Source: Brevibacillus_H sp049846925
GTDB lineage: Bacteria > Bacillota > Bacilli > Brevibacillales > Brevibacillaceae
Reading direction: 5' to 3'
Assembly (NCBI RefSeq): GCF_049846925.1
Contig: NZ_JBNCMT010000016.1
Location: forward strand, 1 to 64,000
DNA: 64,000 bases
Shown one piece after another: positions 25,283 through 34,359 of this stretch. The position numbers were made by a program, and so were the translations under genes. Positions within the stretch are counted from its first letter, which is position 1; the number at the start of each line of letters is the position of its first letter. The notes under the pieces are model-generated. The model worked only from the letters and a program-made list of their open reading frames with translations, was not told where the DNA came from and made no database searches.

Positions 25283-25720
25283 TTAGTAAGTGATAAGTCG
25301 ATCCATGATAAAGAACTTTTGCCCACCTTCGAATGTTGCTACCATTACTTTGTCGCCTTTCTTCAATTCATCCAGAAACTCAATTTCACCATCAGTCAGC
25401 GTAAAATTGCTGTCACCAAGCTTCAATGATGAAATGTCGTGAACATGCGGTCTATAACCCTCCACCGACATCGAGTCAGTAACGCTGGAGCTATCTATCG
25501 TGGTTTTACCTTTGTTCGTGATCGTAACCTTGCGTTTGTGTTTGCACAAATATTCAGCAACTACGATCAGTTCTTTTGGGATGATCAGTTTGTCGTTGCT
25601 CTTCACCCGAATTTTCAACTCCGGCGGTGCAGCAATCACTTCCGCTTCCATCAGATTGGCTACCTTCATGGACTGAAATCCCTTTAAGCTGTGTTGTTTG
25701 ATTAGATTTCCTAATGACAT
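25283..25720 (-). CDS. XkdR-like protein (DUF2577)
   Basis: The 145-aa protein reads like DUF2577: LGNLIKQHSLKGFQSMKVAN at the start, APPELKIRVKSNDKLIIPKE in the middle and KGDKVMVATFEGGQKFFIMD near the end. AGTAGGGGTGG precedes the ATG. It is thought to be part of the tail spike/hub region next to the XkdQ protein. Confidence 0.85.
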   Translation of the reverse strand: MSLGNLIKQHSLKGFQSMKVANLMEAEVIAAPPELKIRVKSNDKLIIPKELIVVAEYLCKHKRKVTITNKGKTTIDSSSVTDSMSVEGYRPHVHDISSLKLGDSNFTLTDGEIEFLDELKKGDKVMVATFEGGQKFFIMDRLITY

Positions 25721-25730
25721 AAGACCACCC

Positions 25731-26711
25731 CTACTTCACTGCCGCAATATCATCAGATTCAGACAAAGTAAGCGACATCGTATGCTTTTTCCCTTTGAAA
25801 GAGTGACTGTCCTCTTCCACATAGTAAGCTCGCTTGATTCCCAATTCAGGTACGATGACATAGATCGACGTGCCTGTGATCACATCAGGTATTCCAAGGA
25901 TGTTGCTTAGCTTAAAGGATTGCTTCTCTTTTCCTTCTTTCGCAAGAATCTGGTTCGCTCGCTCCTGCAATTGCGCTCGGTTTATTTTTTCACTTACCTT
26001 TTCGTAATGCTGCAGGACCCCGAACTGCTCCAGTAAGGATTTATTTTCGGCTGTCACGATAATCGTTTTCTTTTCCTCTCCCGCTTCCAGCTTCACCTTG
26101 GTAACCGTATTCTCAATTGATTTTGAGAACGTATAATCAACGAGGTTCACACCACTCTCAATAACCCATTTTCTGATATTTTCAGTACGAGGAATTAAAT
26201 GGAGCTTTCCTTCTTTAGAAAAAAGCGCATATCGCTTCCCGGAATGTTGATAGGTGATGTGCAATGCCTTCATGACCATATCGTAGAGAGTGTCACCATC
26301 AAACAACAAATAAGGGATCACGTGTCCTGTATTTTTGATATCACCCGTCTGAATCGAAAAATCACTGCATATTTTCTTGGTGATGTCAGAGGCTTTTTTT
26401 CCGGTGAACAAATAGGTGTCTTTATTATTGGTAAGGTAAATAAGTGTGTCATAAGCGACAATCGATTGATGAGAACGTGTGAAGTTGCTGGAAAAAACGA
26501 TTCCTCTAAACAATTCCACATCATCTTTTCGCAGGATGATCCCATTCCCATTACTTACCTGTACCGTCTCATGCATGCCACGATCCGTATAAATGATATT
26601 TACAGAGACCTGGCGAGGCGCCTTTGTTTTGGCTCCTGACCAGTCAACACTCTCTACTGTATCTGTAATGTCCATGGTTTTGTTTTTCGTAACGACTAGG
26701 ACTTGTATCAT
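25731..26711 (-). CDS. XkdQ-like tail hub protein
   Basis: The 326-aa protein has the XkdQ/YqbQ layout: an N-terminal beta domain with VESVDWSGAKTKAPRQVSVN, then DKFDIL-type hub folds with KRYALFSKEGKLHLIPR, and a C-terminal EEDSHSFKGKKHTMSLTLS motif. The start overlaps the LysM gene stop (ATGA). It would be the tail hub (gp27/gpD-like) that holds the spike. Confidence 0.85.
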   Translation of the reverse strand: MIQVLVVTKNKTMDITDTVESVDWSGAKTKAPRQVSVNIIYTDRGMHETVQVSNGNGIILRKDDVELFRGIVFSSNFTRSHQSIVAYDTLIYLTNNKDTYLFTGKKASDITKKICSDFSIQTGDIKNTGHVIPYLLFDGDTLYDMVMKALHITYQHSGKRYALFSKEGKLHLIPRTENIRKWVIESGVNLVDYTFSKSIENTVTKVKLEAGEEKKTIIVTAENKSLLEQFGVLQHYEKVSEKINRAQLQERANQILAKEGKEKQSFKLSNILGIPDVITGTSIYVIVPELGIKRAYYVEEDSHSFKGKKHTMSLTLSESDDIAAVK

Positions 26712-27358
26712 GGGATAATCAACACCTGGTTTGGATAGATCGTGTAGGGAGGCTTTATTTTGTTTGCTTGGGCGATTTTAAGATAGTCAACCCCGACACT
26801 TTTGCCAATGAGATACAAATTATCGCCTGACTTTACATTGTAGGATTTCGGCTTCATTTTTTCATTTGGGCGCTTCCCCTTCTGATTTACCCGAGCGTAG
26901 GTTTCTCCATTCTCTGTCTTTGTTTCCGTCGTGCGAACCTTTATGAATTTGTATTCCTTCAGAGAAATATCGTAATAGATGGTACCAACGTCCCCAGCAT
27001 CCTCTCTTGGTTGAAACGATTCAATGGTAACCAGATAATTCCATTCAATTCCCTCGTCATTGATTACCATGAAACGGATGGGATAACCGCTTTCTTTCCA
27101 TTGTTCAATCATGGCAACTGCTTCTCTCGGGTCAGGAATGTCTGTATATTCACAAAAGGGTGCATGATATTTGGGAAATTGTGACGAGAAATCAAAGGCT
27201 TTCAGAACAGGGTCCTGAATAATGGTTACTTCACCCAAACGCTGTACCGATACGCTTTCATTGGCTGATCCAGCTTTCATACCTAATTGGGAAGGGTTAA
27301 CTGGCAGTTGCAGCTTTTCACTATTTTTGTTAAAGGTTAACCATATCTCAACCGACAT
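26708..27358 (-). CDS. LysM-containing tail protein (XkdP-like)
   Basis: The 216-aa protein has an N-terminal tube-initiator-like part and a C-terminal LysM domain (YNVKSGDNLYLIGKSVGVDY...YPNQVLIIP). The ATG at 27358 follows GAAGGGGATGG and overlaps the end of the tape measure gene by 11 nt. XkdP proteins sit between tube and hub; the LysM domain may touch peptidoglycan or the hub during injection. Confidence 0.88.
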   Translation of the reverse strand: MSVEIWLTFNKNSEKLQLPVNPSQLGMKAGSANESVSVQRLGEVTIIQDPVLKAFDFSSQFPKYHAPFCEYTDIPDPREAVAMIEQWKESGYPIRFMVINDEGIEWNYLVTIESFQPREDAGDVGTIYYDISLKEYKFIKVRTTETKTENGETYARVNQKGKRPNEKMKPKSYNVKSGDNLYLIGKSVGVDYLKIAQANKIKPPYTIYPNQVLIIP

Positions 27359-29657
27359 ACACACCATCCCCTTCCGTCAGTAATTCTTCCTCCAGCATTC
27401 GTTTGAGCTTTTGAATAAATCGTTCTTCATCAGCTTCTTGATGGATGTGTACCTCGCCAACCAATGTATTCACGTTGACTGATCTGGACTGATTTTGGGT
27501 TGTAGTTGCCTGATTTGGCGTCTTCAACATAGTCGCTGTTTGTTCTGGGGTTAATGTTCCGCTTCCGCCAATGCTTGAGCCCGTTTCACCTGTTCCAAAT
27601 TGCATGCTACCGCTGCGATAAAGCTGTGCCTGGCTTGCCGTCAACACCATTTCGCCTTTATGCAACTCAGCAATATATCCGTCGAAAGGCACGTTCTCTA
27701 ACCCTGTTTTATGCGATCCATTAATTCCACTGCCGCTTGCTTCCACACCCACTTTGACTGTTTGTTTATCTTTAAAAATACCTGTGATGGAATCCCAGAT
27801 ATCTTGCGCGGTTTGCTTGATGGACTCCCAGATTTGTAAAAATCCATCCTTGATTCCTGTCATGAAGTCAGCGCCAATTTTCACAGCACCAGCAATAAAA
27901 TCTGAAAAGAGCTGTTTAATGTTTTCAATCGCACCAAGAGCTGTTTGCTTCATCGTTTCCCAAGCTCCTGAAAAATCGCCCGTCAACACTTGCAGCACCG
28001 CTTTAAAAATGCCTGCAATTATGCCCCACACCAGAGAAATGTAATTCCAAATCGTTGTCATCACCACGCAAACCACGTTCCAAACCGTCTGGAAGGCAAT
28101 TTGCACAATGGTCCAGATAATGGTCAGATTGTTGATGACTACTGCTGAAATTACTCCCCAGACCGCAGTGAACAGTGTTTGCAGCATCGGCATGATAGAC
28201 TGAATGTACGTCCACACTTGATTGAACACAGTCATAATAAAGGTCATTGCCTGTTGAATGTAAGGCATGAGCCAAGCAATGATATTCGCTACTACTTCTC
28301 GCATTCCAAACCAATTGCCGTACCATGCGGCTGCGAGCAATCCAATTGCTGCTACTACCCAAAAGATTGGATTTGTCAGTAAGCCAATAGCTGCTCCACC
28401 TGCTTGAAAAGCCGTGACTACACTTTTTACAGTTGTAATCGCTGTTTGGATTTTGGAAATTGCACCAAATGCCATAAAAGCAGTAACAATTCCAAAAATA
28501 ATAGGTTTAAGCGTATCAAAGTTGGCAATGACCCACTTGATCCCGGTTGCTAATCCATTAAACACTGGCTGAGCACTGCTCCATATCGCTTGGAATGTCG
28601 GTATCATGCTTTTGCCTGTAGCGACCAGCCACAGGAAGCCATTCACCAATGTATCTACTGTTGCTGTAGCTATTTCCTCCAGCATTTTGAATCCTCCACC
28701 CTCCGTAAGCCATGTACCGAGGGCCTCAAGCTGTGGCTTTAATTTTTCTAAAGCCCCGACACCTGCGTTTTGAAGGGATGTTTCGATGCCACCTGTAATC
28801 GTTGACCATAAGCCGCTTGCTGATTTTGATAGCTTTTCGGCACCACCTTCAAACATGCCATTTGCCTCTTTCATGAATCCTTGCCAGCCAACCTTGTCGA
28901 ATTGATCTTTGGAGAACTTTAAGCCGAACTCCTTCATCCGTTCAAACTCGCCCATTCTTGCATCGGCAATGGCTTCCATCGACTGTTCAAGGGTTTTACC
29001 AGGATTGAGTGCTGCCATGTCTTCCGCAATTTTTAGTAGCTTCATCGCTTCTTTAGGGTCGCCTTTTGCTACCTGTAAGGCTCTTGTTCCGCCTGCGACA
29101 ACCTCTTTTGTTGAAAAAGGAGTCGCATTGGCGTTTTGACGCAATCCTTCCAAATAGGACTCCGAAGCCTTTTTAACCCCTGAGGCATCCATGGATGGAT
29201 TACCCTTCCCCATGAAATGCTCAAGTGAAATTTTTTGTTTTTCTAAATCATTGGCAGCTCCAATTGTTGATTTCGCAAACTTCTCTATACCTCCACCAAG
29301 CCCAATCGAAGATGCAACTCCGCTCAAACTGCTCAAGCGGTCCCTGATGGATGCGATGATGCCTTTGGTATTGTCTTGGACATTTACCTCGGGAGTTGCG
29401 TCCATGTTCGTTGACAGTCTGCCTTTGATAGCCGAAATAGCACCCTTCGTATTATCCTGGACATTTATCTCAGAAGTTGCGTTCATGTTCGTTGTCAGGC
29501 GGCTTTTGATTGCCGAAATGGCACCCTTCGTATTATCTTGGATATTTACTTGCGGGGTCAGATCCATACCGCTTAAAGACCGTAATCGATTCGATATCGC
29601 TTGAAGCTTGCCAGAAATCCTGTCCTCTAAATCGAAAACAGCGGTTATTCTCGCCAC
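27348..29657 (-). CDS. Phage tail tape measure protein (XkdO-like)
   Basis: The 769-aa protein has an N-terminal repeat region (three 27-aa units), a helical body with predicted membrane-like segments (about residues 385-560, including FLWLV, PIFWVVAAIGLLAAAWYG and repeated WxxI stretches), and a C-terminal part with YIAELHKGEMVLTASQA, typical of tape measure ends. GTG start behind GGAGGTGATTGT. Its length sets tail length. It follows the tube and frameshift chaperone genes. Confidence 0.92.
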   Translation of the reverse strand: MARITAVFDLEDRISGKLQAISNRLRSLSGMDLTPQVNIQDNTKGAISAIKSRLTTNMNATSEINVQDNTKGAISAIKGRLSTNMDATPEVNVQDNTKGIIASIRDRLSSLSGVASSIGLGGGIEKFAKSTIGAANDLEKQKISLEHFMGKGNPSMDASGVKKASESYLEGLRQNANATPFSTKEVVAGGTRALQVAKGDPKEAMKLLKIAEDMAALNPGKTLEQSMEAIADARMGEFERMKEFGLKFSKDQFDKVGWQGFMKEANGMFEGGAEKLSKSASGLWSTITGGIETSLQNAGVGALEKLKPQLEALGTWLTEGGGFKMLEEIATATVDTLVNGFLWLVATGKSMIPTFQAIWSSAQPVFNGLATGIKWVIANFDTLKPIIFGIVTAFMAFGAISKIQTAITTVKSVVTAFQAGGAAIGLLTNPIFWVVAAIGLLAAAWYGNWFGMREVVANIIAWLMPYIQQAMTFIMTVFNQVWTYIQSIMPMLQTLFTAVWGVISAVVINNLTIIWTIVQIAFQTVWNVVCVVMTTIWNYISLVWGIIAGIFKAVLQVLTGDFSGAWETMKQTALGAIENIKQLFSDFIAGAVKIGADFMTGIKDGFLQIWESIKQTAQDIWDSITGIFKDKQTVKVGVEASGSGINGSHKTGLENVPFDGYIAELHKGEMVLTASQAQLYRSGSMQFGTGETGSSIGGSGTLTPEQTATMLKTPNQATTTQNQSRSVNVNTLVGEVHIHQEADEERFIQKLKRMLEEELLTEGDGVYVG
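29319..29549 (-). repeat. Three 81-bp repeats in the tape measure gene
   Basis: The motif QDNTKG(A/I)I(S/A)(A/S)I recurs at residues 40, 67 and 94, an exact period of 27 residues (81 bp). Neighbouring copies are highly similar at DNA level, which suggests recent unequal duplication. Confidence 0.8.
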
Positions 29658-29699
29658 ACAATCACCTCCATTCTTGCAAAGATACTTATGATGTGACGA

Positions 29700-30304
29700 T
29701 TATCTTCGTTTCGCAGCTCTATCCGCTTTCTTTTCAGCATCAATCTCAACTAACTCAGATGCGTAGATAAAAGCCTTGTGGTAATCATCCATGTCCCATA
29801 ATTCATGCGGAAGCAGATGATGCTTTTGCCATACCCGATGAGAGATGATGGCATGGTAATCACCACTTTTTATCAGTTTTTTGCTTCTTCAACCAAGTCC
29901 TCGAAATCGTTGTCAAAGCCATTTACCCGTTGAACCGCTTGGATAAGCTCAGCATATTCGCCGCCCACATGGAGAATTTCTTTTACGAGATCACATGGGT
30001 CAACCAGGCTATAACTTTTCAACAGTTCTGGATCTTTAAAGTTGGGGAAGACTGTGGTTTCAACAGCAAGGCGGTTGGCAAAACGTTTCCAGTCCACTTT
30101 TTCTCCCACTTTTTTGCCTTTTTTAAATTGTGGAACTGTACATTCATCCTGCAATTCCTCAATACGTTTCGTATCAATTGCTTTCAATACAAATGGGATT
30201 GGATTCCCTTTGTCATCGGTATAGCGATTCGTTACAATCACTTCTTCGGTAACGACTTGCTTCGCCTTACCTTTCATAAAAGCATCCATTGTTTTTGGAA
30301 TCAT
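29700..30304 (-). CDS. Tail assembly chaperone, -1 frameshift product (gpGT/XkdN-like long form)
   Basis: Ribosomes that slip -1 at A AAA AAC (29876-29882), directly before the TGA of the short form, read 58 further codons (LIKSGDYHAIISHRVWQK...ADRAAKRR) to the TAA at 29700. The fusion of about 200 aa corresponds to lambda gpGT and the XkdN family extension. Its 58-codon extension has no start or ribosome binding site of its own, which supports frameshifting. The long form would recruit the tape measure protein encoded next. Confidence 0.85.
29873..30304 (-). CDS. Tail assembly chaperone, short form (XkdN-like)
   Basis: The 143-aa protein (MIPKTMDAFMKGKAKQVVTE at its start) has the XkdN-type acidic C-terminus ending DNDFEDLVEEAKN. 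The ATG at 30304 is 7 nt from GGGAGG; upstream ATG codons lack a proper site. Like lambda gpG it would coat the tape measure during tail assembly. Two products in a fixed ratio come from one gene. Confidence 0.88.
   Translation of the reverse strand: MIPKTMDAFMKGKAKQVVTEEVIVTNRYTDDKGNPIPFVLKAIDTKRIEELQDECTVPQFKKGKKVGEKVDWKRFANRLAVETTVFPNFKDPELLKSYSLVDPCDLVKEILHVGGEYAELIQAVQRVNGFDNDFEDLVEEAKN
29876..29882 (-). promoter_or_regulatory. Programmed -1 ribosomal frameshift site, A AAA AAC
   Basis: The zero-frame codons GCA AAA AAC TGA contain the classic X XXY YYZ heptamer, immediately 5' of the stop. The -1 frame is then open for 58 codons. A GGTGAT-containing stretch follows, but no strong pseudoknot could be drawn by eye. 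Confidence 0.85.
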
Positions 30305-30392
30305 CGTCATACCTCCCAAGGTCTGATATGGATTAGTAAGAAAAGAAGGCCGCATCATGCTTGTTCACGATGCGGTCCACTTAGGTGAGTCA

Positions 30393-30839
30393 TTAGAATG
30401 TTTCTTTCAAAGCCTCCGGCAACTCGGCACCTTCAAAAGTAAATGGCACTTCTTCTTCCAACGCTTCTGCTTCTACGTCGAACTGACCAATTTTCACAGA
30501 ATCAATATTGCAATTAAGCAAGGTAACACGCTCAGTACCACGGCCGGACCCTGCATCATCTAGTACGCCTTGAAGGGTGAAATATACGTCTTTTCCTGTT
30601 TTCGCGTATTCCAGAATCATCTGTGTAAATTTGGAGGTTACTTTATAGAGCGTAATCGTGCCTGAACCGCTTAGACCGGTTGTCTTTTTACCCATCCAGC
30701 GATTTCCAAGGACTTGCACATCTGCTTTATTTTTTTCAATATTTGCCTCAAACGATTTGGCATAAGCAATTTCTTCTCCATTTAAGAACAAACGGGCTTC
30801 TTTTCCGTTAATCGTATTCTCTGCGCGAAATTTCCCCAT
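30393..30839 (-). CDS. Phage tail tube protein (XkdM-like)
   Basis: The 148-aa protein fits XkdM/DUF2001: NTINGKEARLFLNGEEIAYAKSFEANIEK at the start, LGNRWMGKKTTGLSGSGTITLY and CNIDSVKIGQFDVEAEALEEEVPFTFEG. It forms the inner tube of the contractile tail and lies directly after the sheath gene. Confidence 0.92.
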   Translation of the reverse strand: MGKFRAENTINGKEARLFLNGEEIAYAKSFEANIEKNKADVQVLGNRWMGKKTTGLSGSGTITLYKVTSKFTQMILEYAKTGKDVYFTLQGVLDDAGSGRGTERVTLLNCNIDSVKIGQFDVEAEALEEEVPFTFEGAELPEALKETF

Positions 30840-30842
30840 GGA

Positions 30843-32174
30843 TTAGCGCACCTCCACGTTAAAGTAAAATTTCTCCATGCTGTCCACAGGTTGTACACTA
30901 ATTGTTGCGTACACCTCATCGCCTAGAGATTTTTGCGGATCAACTACAAAATCGTTAATAAAATCTACATTCTGAATGGCACCTGCATCTTGAAGTGCAC
31001 GCAAATATTGATTAGCGGCATCCTTGAGAAGGGCATGACCATCCTTGCTGTTATCTACCTTACCGATATAGCTTTCGTTTACGACGCGTGCAAAGTCGTT
31101 CGCAATCGCGTCTAATACACGAATCACTCGGTTTTTGCTGAAGCGATTATTTCTTTCCTGAGAATATGTGACGAGAGAGTTAATATCTTTTTCTACCTTC
31201 ACACGTACACCGTCGTGCATAAAAGCAAATTTGCCTTGCTTCAAGGCATCAATGATTTCACTATTTTTCAAACGAGGATTAGCGTCCACTGCGCCTTCAT
31301 ACGCTGTATAGGTATTGGAGTGGACAATGGAAGCCCCCGCTGTTGCTCCTGCTGCCCAAGCTACTGCTTTGACCGCATCGATAAGTGTTCCATCGTTTAA
31401 TTTCACGCCATTAGCAACATTGATAATGCCCTCGTAATCAGCTGGATGATTAGCTACAACACCCTGAATCTTTTTGCCTTCTTCCTCACGCATACGCTTG
31501 ATAAATGTCACAAAAGATGTTTTCAACGTTGGATCGTCATAAGGATACGCAATGACATCAAAGTGCTGAGTCTCTGTTGCTCCTAAGTAATCGGTGTGAT
31601 CCTGGCTGATTACGGTACCGTTCGTTCCTCCCGTAAGCGGCGTTCCTGCCGTGGTTTGAACAGTTCCAGTACCAGAGAAGGTCACCCAAGCATTCTGTTT
31701 TAAGTCCTGAATGTTGGTTACTTTTTGTTCATCTACCACGCGACCTTTAAGTAATGTTTTCACAACCTTTTTCGTCGCATCAATAACATCGACCTCAGAC
31801 GAAACGGTGATATCATTACCGCGTGTTCCACTGTATTTCGCTGTAATTGTTGTCACATTCGGAGTTGTTCCAAATGTTGCGCTTGCCTTCTCACCATCGT
31901 TTAGACGGTAAATGAGCAGTGTTTTTGCTTTTTTCTTCGCTTCACGAACCAACAGCATTTCCTGAGCGTTGATGTCAAAGCCGAGCTGTGCCATGACATC
32001 TCCTTCCGTTTCAATACGTAGAAACGTTTTTGGTGCCCCCCAGTTCAAAACAAGCGGCATCGTAACCGTTCCGCGTTCGGCTGATTTAATTCGCTCCAAA
32101 GCCTTTGCCTTGAAATTCACATATAGCCCTGGTCTTACCTTGTCTACTCCTTCAATCCATGTTCCGCCCGCCAT
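30843..32174 (-). CDS. Phage tail sheath protein (XkdK-like)
   Basis: The 443-aa protein has the sheath signature: RPGLYVNFKAKALERIKSAERGTV at the start, VEKDINSLVTYSQERNNRFSKNRVIRVLDAIAND near residue 330 and the C-terminal FDVVVDPQKSL-type motif (FINDFVVDPQKSLGDEVYATISVQPVDSMEKFYF). It contracts to drive the tube. Its ATG overlaps the stop of the small upstream gene (TAATG). It identifies the phage as a myovirus-like particle. Confidence 0.95.
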   Translation of the reverse strand: MAGGTWIEGVDKVRPGLYVNFKAKALERIKSAERGTVTMPLVLNWGAPKTFLRIETEGDVMAQLGFDINAQEMLLVREAKKKAKTLLIYRLNDGEKASATFGTTPNVTTITAKYSGTRGNDITVSSEVDVIDATKKVVKTLLKGRVVDEQKVTNIQDLKQNAWVTFSGTGTVQTTAGTPLTGGTNGTVISQDHTDYLGATETQHFDVIAYPYDDPTLKTSFVTFIKRMREEEGKKIQGVVANHPADYEGIINVANGVKLNDGTLIDAVKAVAWAAGATAGASIVHSNTYTAYEGAVDANPRLKNSEIIDALKQGKFAFMHDGVRVKVEKDINSLVTYSQERNNRFSKNRVIRVLDAIANDFARVVNESYIGKVDNSKDGHALLKDAANQYLRALQDAGAIQNVDFINDFVVDPQKSLGDEVYATISVQPVDSMEKFYFNVEVR

Positions 32175-32401
32175 TAGTTAACCTCCCTCTCTAAAAACAC
32201 CCTGATTTTCTGTTCCACTTCTGATTTGCTTAGTTCTGCTTCCTGTACGCCATAGAGAGCCCCGTCAAAAACCTCCAGTGCAACTCCGAATAATGGAGCA
32301 GCATGGGAACGAAGTCTCTCAATCGGGTATTTCACCAGATCCTCTGAAGGTTTGCTTGATGCACCTTCCTTTTTTCCATCACGTGCTTTTCGTGTCGTCA
32401 T
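32174..32401 (-). CDS. YqzN/YkzM-like small tail protein, 75 aa
   Basis: The 75-aa protein (EGASSKPSEDLVKYPIERL, then a helical C-terminus ending KSEVEQKIRVFLEREVN) corresponds in size, position and C-terminal pattern to the small YqzN/YkzM proteins between the tail terminator and sheath genes of skin and PBSX. It overlaps both neighbours, by 23 nt and 1 nt. Function unknown. Confidence 0.75.
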   Translation of the reverse strand: MTTRKARDGKKEGASSKPSEDLVKYPIERLRSHAAPLFGVALEVFDGALYGVQEAELSKSEVEQKIRVFLEREVN

Positions 32402-32843
32402 CGTTTTTCGTCCTCTCCTGAAGATAAAACTTCGCCATTTTCATAAAAGTCTCTTTGCTGTAATGGTATCGGCTGCGCCATTTCAGGGTTATCTGTGCTA
32501 CTCCATCGTCTATCATTTTCACTTCGGACAAAGAGATTCTCAGATATTGCCCCGTTCGATTTCCATCTTCTGAAAGGATAGGAACCAGATTTCTTGCGAA
32601 GCGGATGCCATCAGCAATTTGTTCGGCTGCCAGATAAGCCTCGTGATTGTCCATATGAAAAACTTTTATCGGCAACGTATAACTTTTTTGAAAAGTTATT
32701 GTTGTATCTGGTCCATCCACAACAGCAGGAGGTGGAACGAAGAGCGCTGGTATAACCATTCCTTCAGGGACATTGTGTGTGTACACTTTGGCATTGAATT
32801 TTGACAAGCAAAAGTTCACCACAGATCCCAATTCCTGAAACAT
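32379..32843 (-). CDS. Tail terminator-like protein (DUF6838/YqbJ-type)
   Basis: The 154-aa protein contains HNVPEGMVIPALFVPPPAVVDGPDTT and NHEAYLAAEQIADGIR, typical of the small protein between the gp10-like neck gene and the sheath in PBSX-type phages. TAGGAGGAG precedes the ATG. The likely role is completing the tail or joining it to the head. Confidence 0.75.
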   Translation of the reverse strand: MFQELGSVVNFCLSKFNAKVYTHNVPEGMVIPALFVPPPAVVDGPDTTITFQKSYTLPIKVFHMDNHEAYLAAEQIADGIRFARNLVPILSEDGNRTGQYLRISLSEVKMIDDGVAQITLKWRSRYHYSKETFMKMAKFYLQERTKNDDDTKST

Positions 32844-32853
32844 ATGACTCCTC

Positions 32854-33336
32854 CTACAATTGATCTAGAAAACGTTGCATGAGTCTCTCAAATGAATTCT
32901 CTAGCGTATGCTCCATGATAGAGACTGCCGCATCCCAATAATGGGTACCTTTGATCCACTTCGCTTTAAGCATCATCCCTGTCTTGGCATTACGGTCATA
33001 AATAAAGCGCTCTCCCTTCCATACCCCAGGGACAAAGCGCTTTTCTTGCCAATGGCCATCATTGACCAAGCCTGCATATTCAACTTTTGTACCTACTTCA
33101 AGGGTGAGACCTCCGCGAGATATCTGCCAAACATTTTCTGTATTACCTTTCTCAAAGCTATGAAGAAGCTTTCTGGTATCAATAGAACCTGTTTGCATAA
33201 TCTCACGCTGCACTTCTTTCAGTAATTGAAAACCGATGCTCGCAAGCCATTTTGACATTTCTTTTTTCAGTTCACCATTGGTCAGTTGATCCAATCGTTT
33301 CGTAAATGTGTCAATATTATAGGAGCGCCCACTCAA
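32854..33336 (-). CDS. HK97 gp10-like neck protein
   Basis: The protein of about 160 aa has the gp10-like pattern IGFQLLKEVQREI...KLLHSF...LEVGTKVEYAGLVNDGHW...RFVPG and a C-terminal helix. A TTG at 33336 lies about 7 nt after GGGAGGAA and overlaps the upstream stop (TTGA); the longer in-frame start at 33369 lacks a ribosome binding site. It is a head-tail joining protein (XkdI/YqbI-like). Confidence 0.82.
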   Translation of the reverse strand: MSGRSYNIDTFTKRLDQLTNGELKKEMSKWLASIGFQLLKEVQREIMQTGSIDTRKLLHSFEKGNTENVWQISRGGLTLEVGTKVEYAGLVNDGHWQEKRFVPGVWKGERFIYDRNAKTGMMLKAKWIKGTHYWDAAVSIMEHTLENSFERLMQRFLDQL

Positions 33337-33680
33337 AGGATTTCCTCCCTTACTGCCACGACTTCCCAATGGTGATTGCGAATGTTCCTGGGAATCTGTA
33401 ACGTAAAGCTTATGCCGTTAAAAATCACACGGTCATTCAGCCGAATATCCGCACTCTTGTCAAAATGAACAAGATAGCTTTCTACTACCTTAGCATGCGG
33501 CTCTCCCTGTACAACTTCTCCGCTTCCCCGCAATACCCAATAGGAAGGGACATCAAATAGATCAGGCTGTGCATCGTAATCATACTCTGGTTCGCTTGGT
33601 ATGCCATATAGACTTGGTCTGCTTCTCTGCTTCAGGTGGTAAACATTGCAGCGATCAGTAAGTAAACCTGCGTAACTCAT
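33333..33680 (-). CDS. Head-tail connector (DUF3599/YqbH-like)
   Basis: The 115-aa protein starts MSYAGLLTDRCNVYHLK and contains DVPSYWVLRGSGEVVQGEPHAKVVESYLVHF, typical of DUF3599/XkdH proteins, a head-closure family. Its ATG overlaps the upstream stop (TGATG). It is embedded in a tightly overlapping connector block. Confidence 0.82.
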   Translation of the reverse strand: MSYAGLLTDRCNVYHLKQRSRPSLYGIPSEPEYDYDAQPDLFDVPSYWVLRGSGEVVQGEPHAKVVESYLVHFDKSADIRLNDRVIFNGISFTLQIPRNIRNHHWEVVAVREEIL

Positions 33681-34060
33681 CAGATCGACCTCATTTTAAA
33701 TCGAATATCGCCACTTTTTTTACCGTCTTGTACGTAATCTGCCAACAAAGCTGTTAGACTTGGCTTATTCATGGCAGGTCCGTCCTCAACTGTATAAGAG
33801 TAGTCACCAATTTTCTCTGACTTGTATCCCTTAGCAATGGATGCGTCACTGTTATACAGCGCAAAGAATTCTGTTAGTTTCAGGCATGCCAGAACAACCT
33901 CATCGGGTATGGTCAGGTACTTCGTGTTATCAAATTTATGACCAACGAACTGATAGATTTCATGTTTTGCCTGGATGATATCCTGCATCAGCTTGCGTGG
34001 ATCTCTTTTTTTGACCACATCGAATTCTGTGTAATCTATTACTTCTTGCGGTGTAATCAT
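33680..34060 (-). CDS. Head-tail connector (DUF3199/YqbG-like)
   Basis: The 126-aa protein starts MITPQEVIDYTEFDVVKKRDPRKL and has EFFALYNSDASIAKGYKSEKIGDYSYTV, the familiar gp6-like adaptor phrase. The ATG at 34060 has AGGTG at 6 nt; a GTG three codons earlier lacks spacing. It is the adaptor that stacks on the portal ring. Confidence 0.85.
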   Translation of the reverse strand: MITPQEVIDYTEFDVVKKRDPRKLMQDIIQAKHEIYQFVGHKFDNTKYLTIPDEVVLACLKLTEFFALYNSDASIAKGYKSEKIGDYSYTVEDGPAMNKPSLTALLADYVQDGKKSGDIRFKMRSI

Positions 34061-34123
34061 ATCTTTCACCTACTTGATCATTGGACTAGGTAGAGGCAAA
34101 TGATCGAATGCGAGTGATATACC

Positions 34124-34336
34124 TTAGAGGTTAGCAGATCGACGTTTGCGACTAGTACGGACAGGTTCTGCCTCCATTGATTTGTGATTCACATCAGGGC
34201 AACCGTCTCCAATCTCAAACTGCGGATTGCCTTTAAGATAATCATAAATGTCTTTATCAACCTCTTGCGGGATACCATGATGAAAATGAAGGCCAAAAAC
34301 GTAATAGTTTTTCCCATGTACAAGTTTTGCCCACAT
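34124..34336 (-). CDS. YqbF-like small protein, 70 aa
   Basis: The 70-aa protein (MWAKLVHGKNYYVFGLHFHH) resembles the N-terminal domain of YqbF from skin, which lies between capsid and connector genes there too. A basic tail (RTSRKRRSANL) follows. GGAGG precedes the ATG. Role unknown. Confidence 0.65.
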   Translation of the reverse strand: MWAKLVHGKNYYVFGLHFHHGIPQEVDKDIYDYLKGNPQFEIGDGCPDVNHKSMEAEPVRTSRKRRSANL

Positions 34337-34359
34337 GATTGCAACCTCCTCCCGCTTTC

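Noticed and set aside
26199..26639. 146-codon plus-strand frame in the tail hub gene
   Set aside because: It is antisense to the well-supported XkdQ-like gene and has no start signal.
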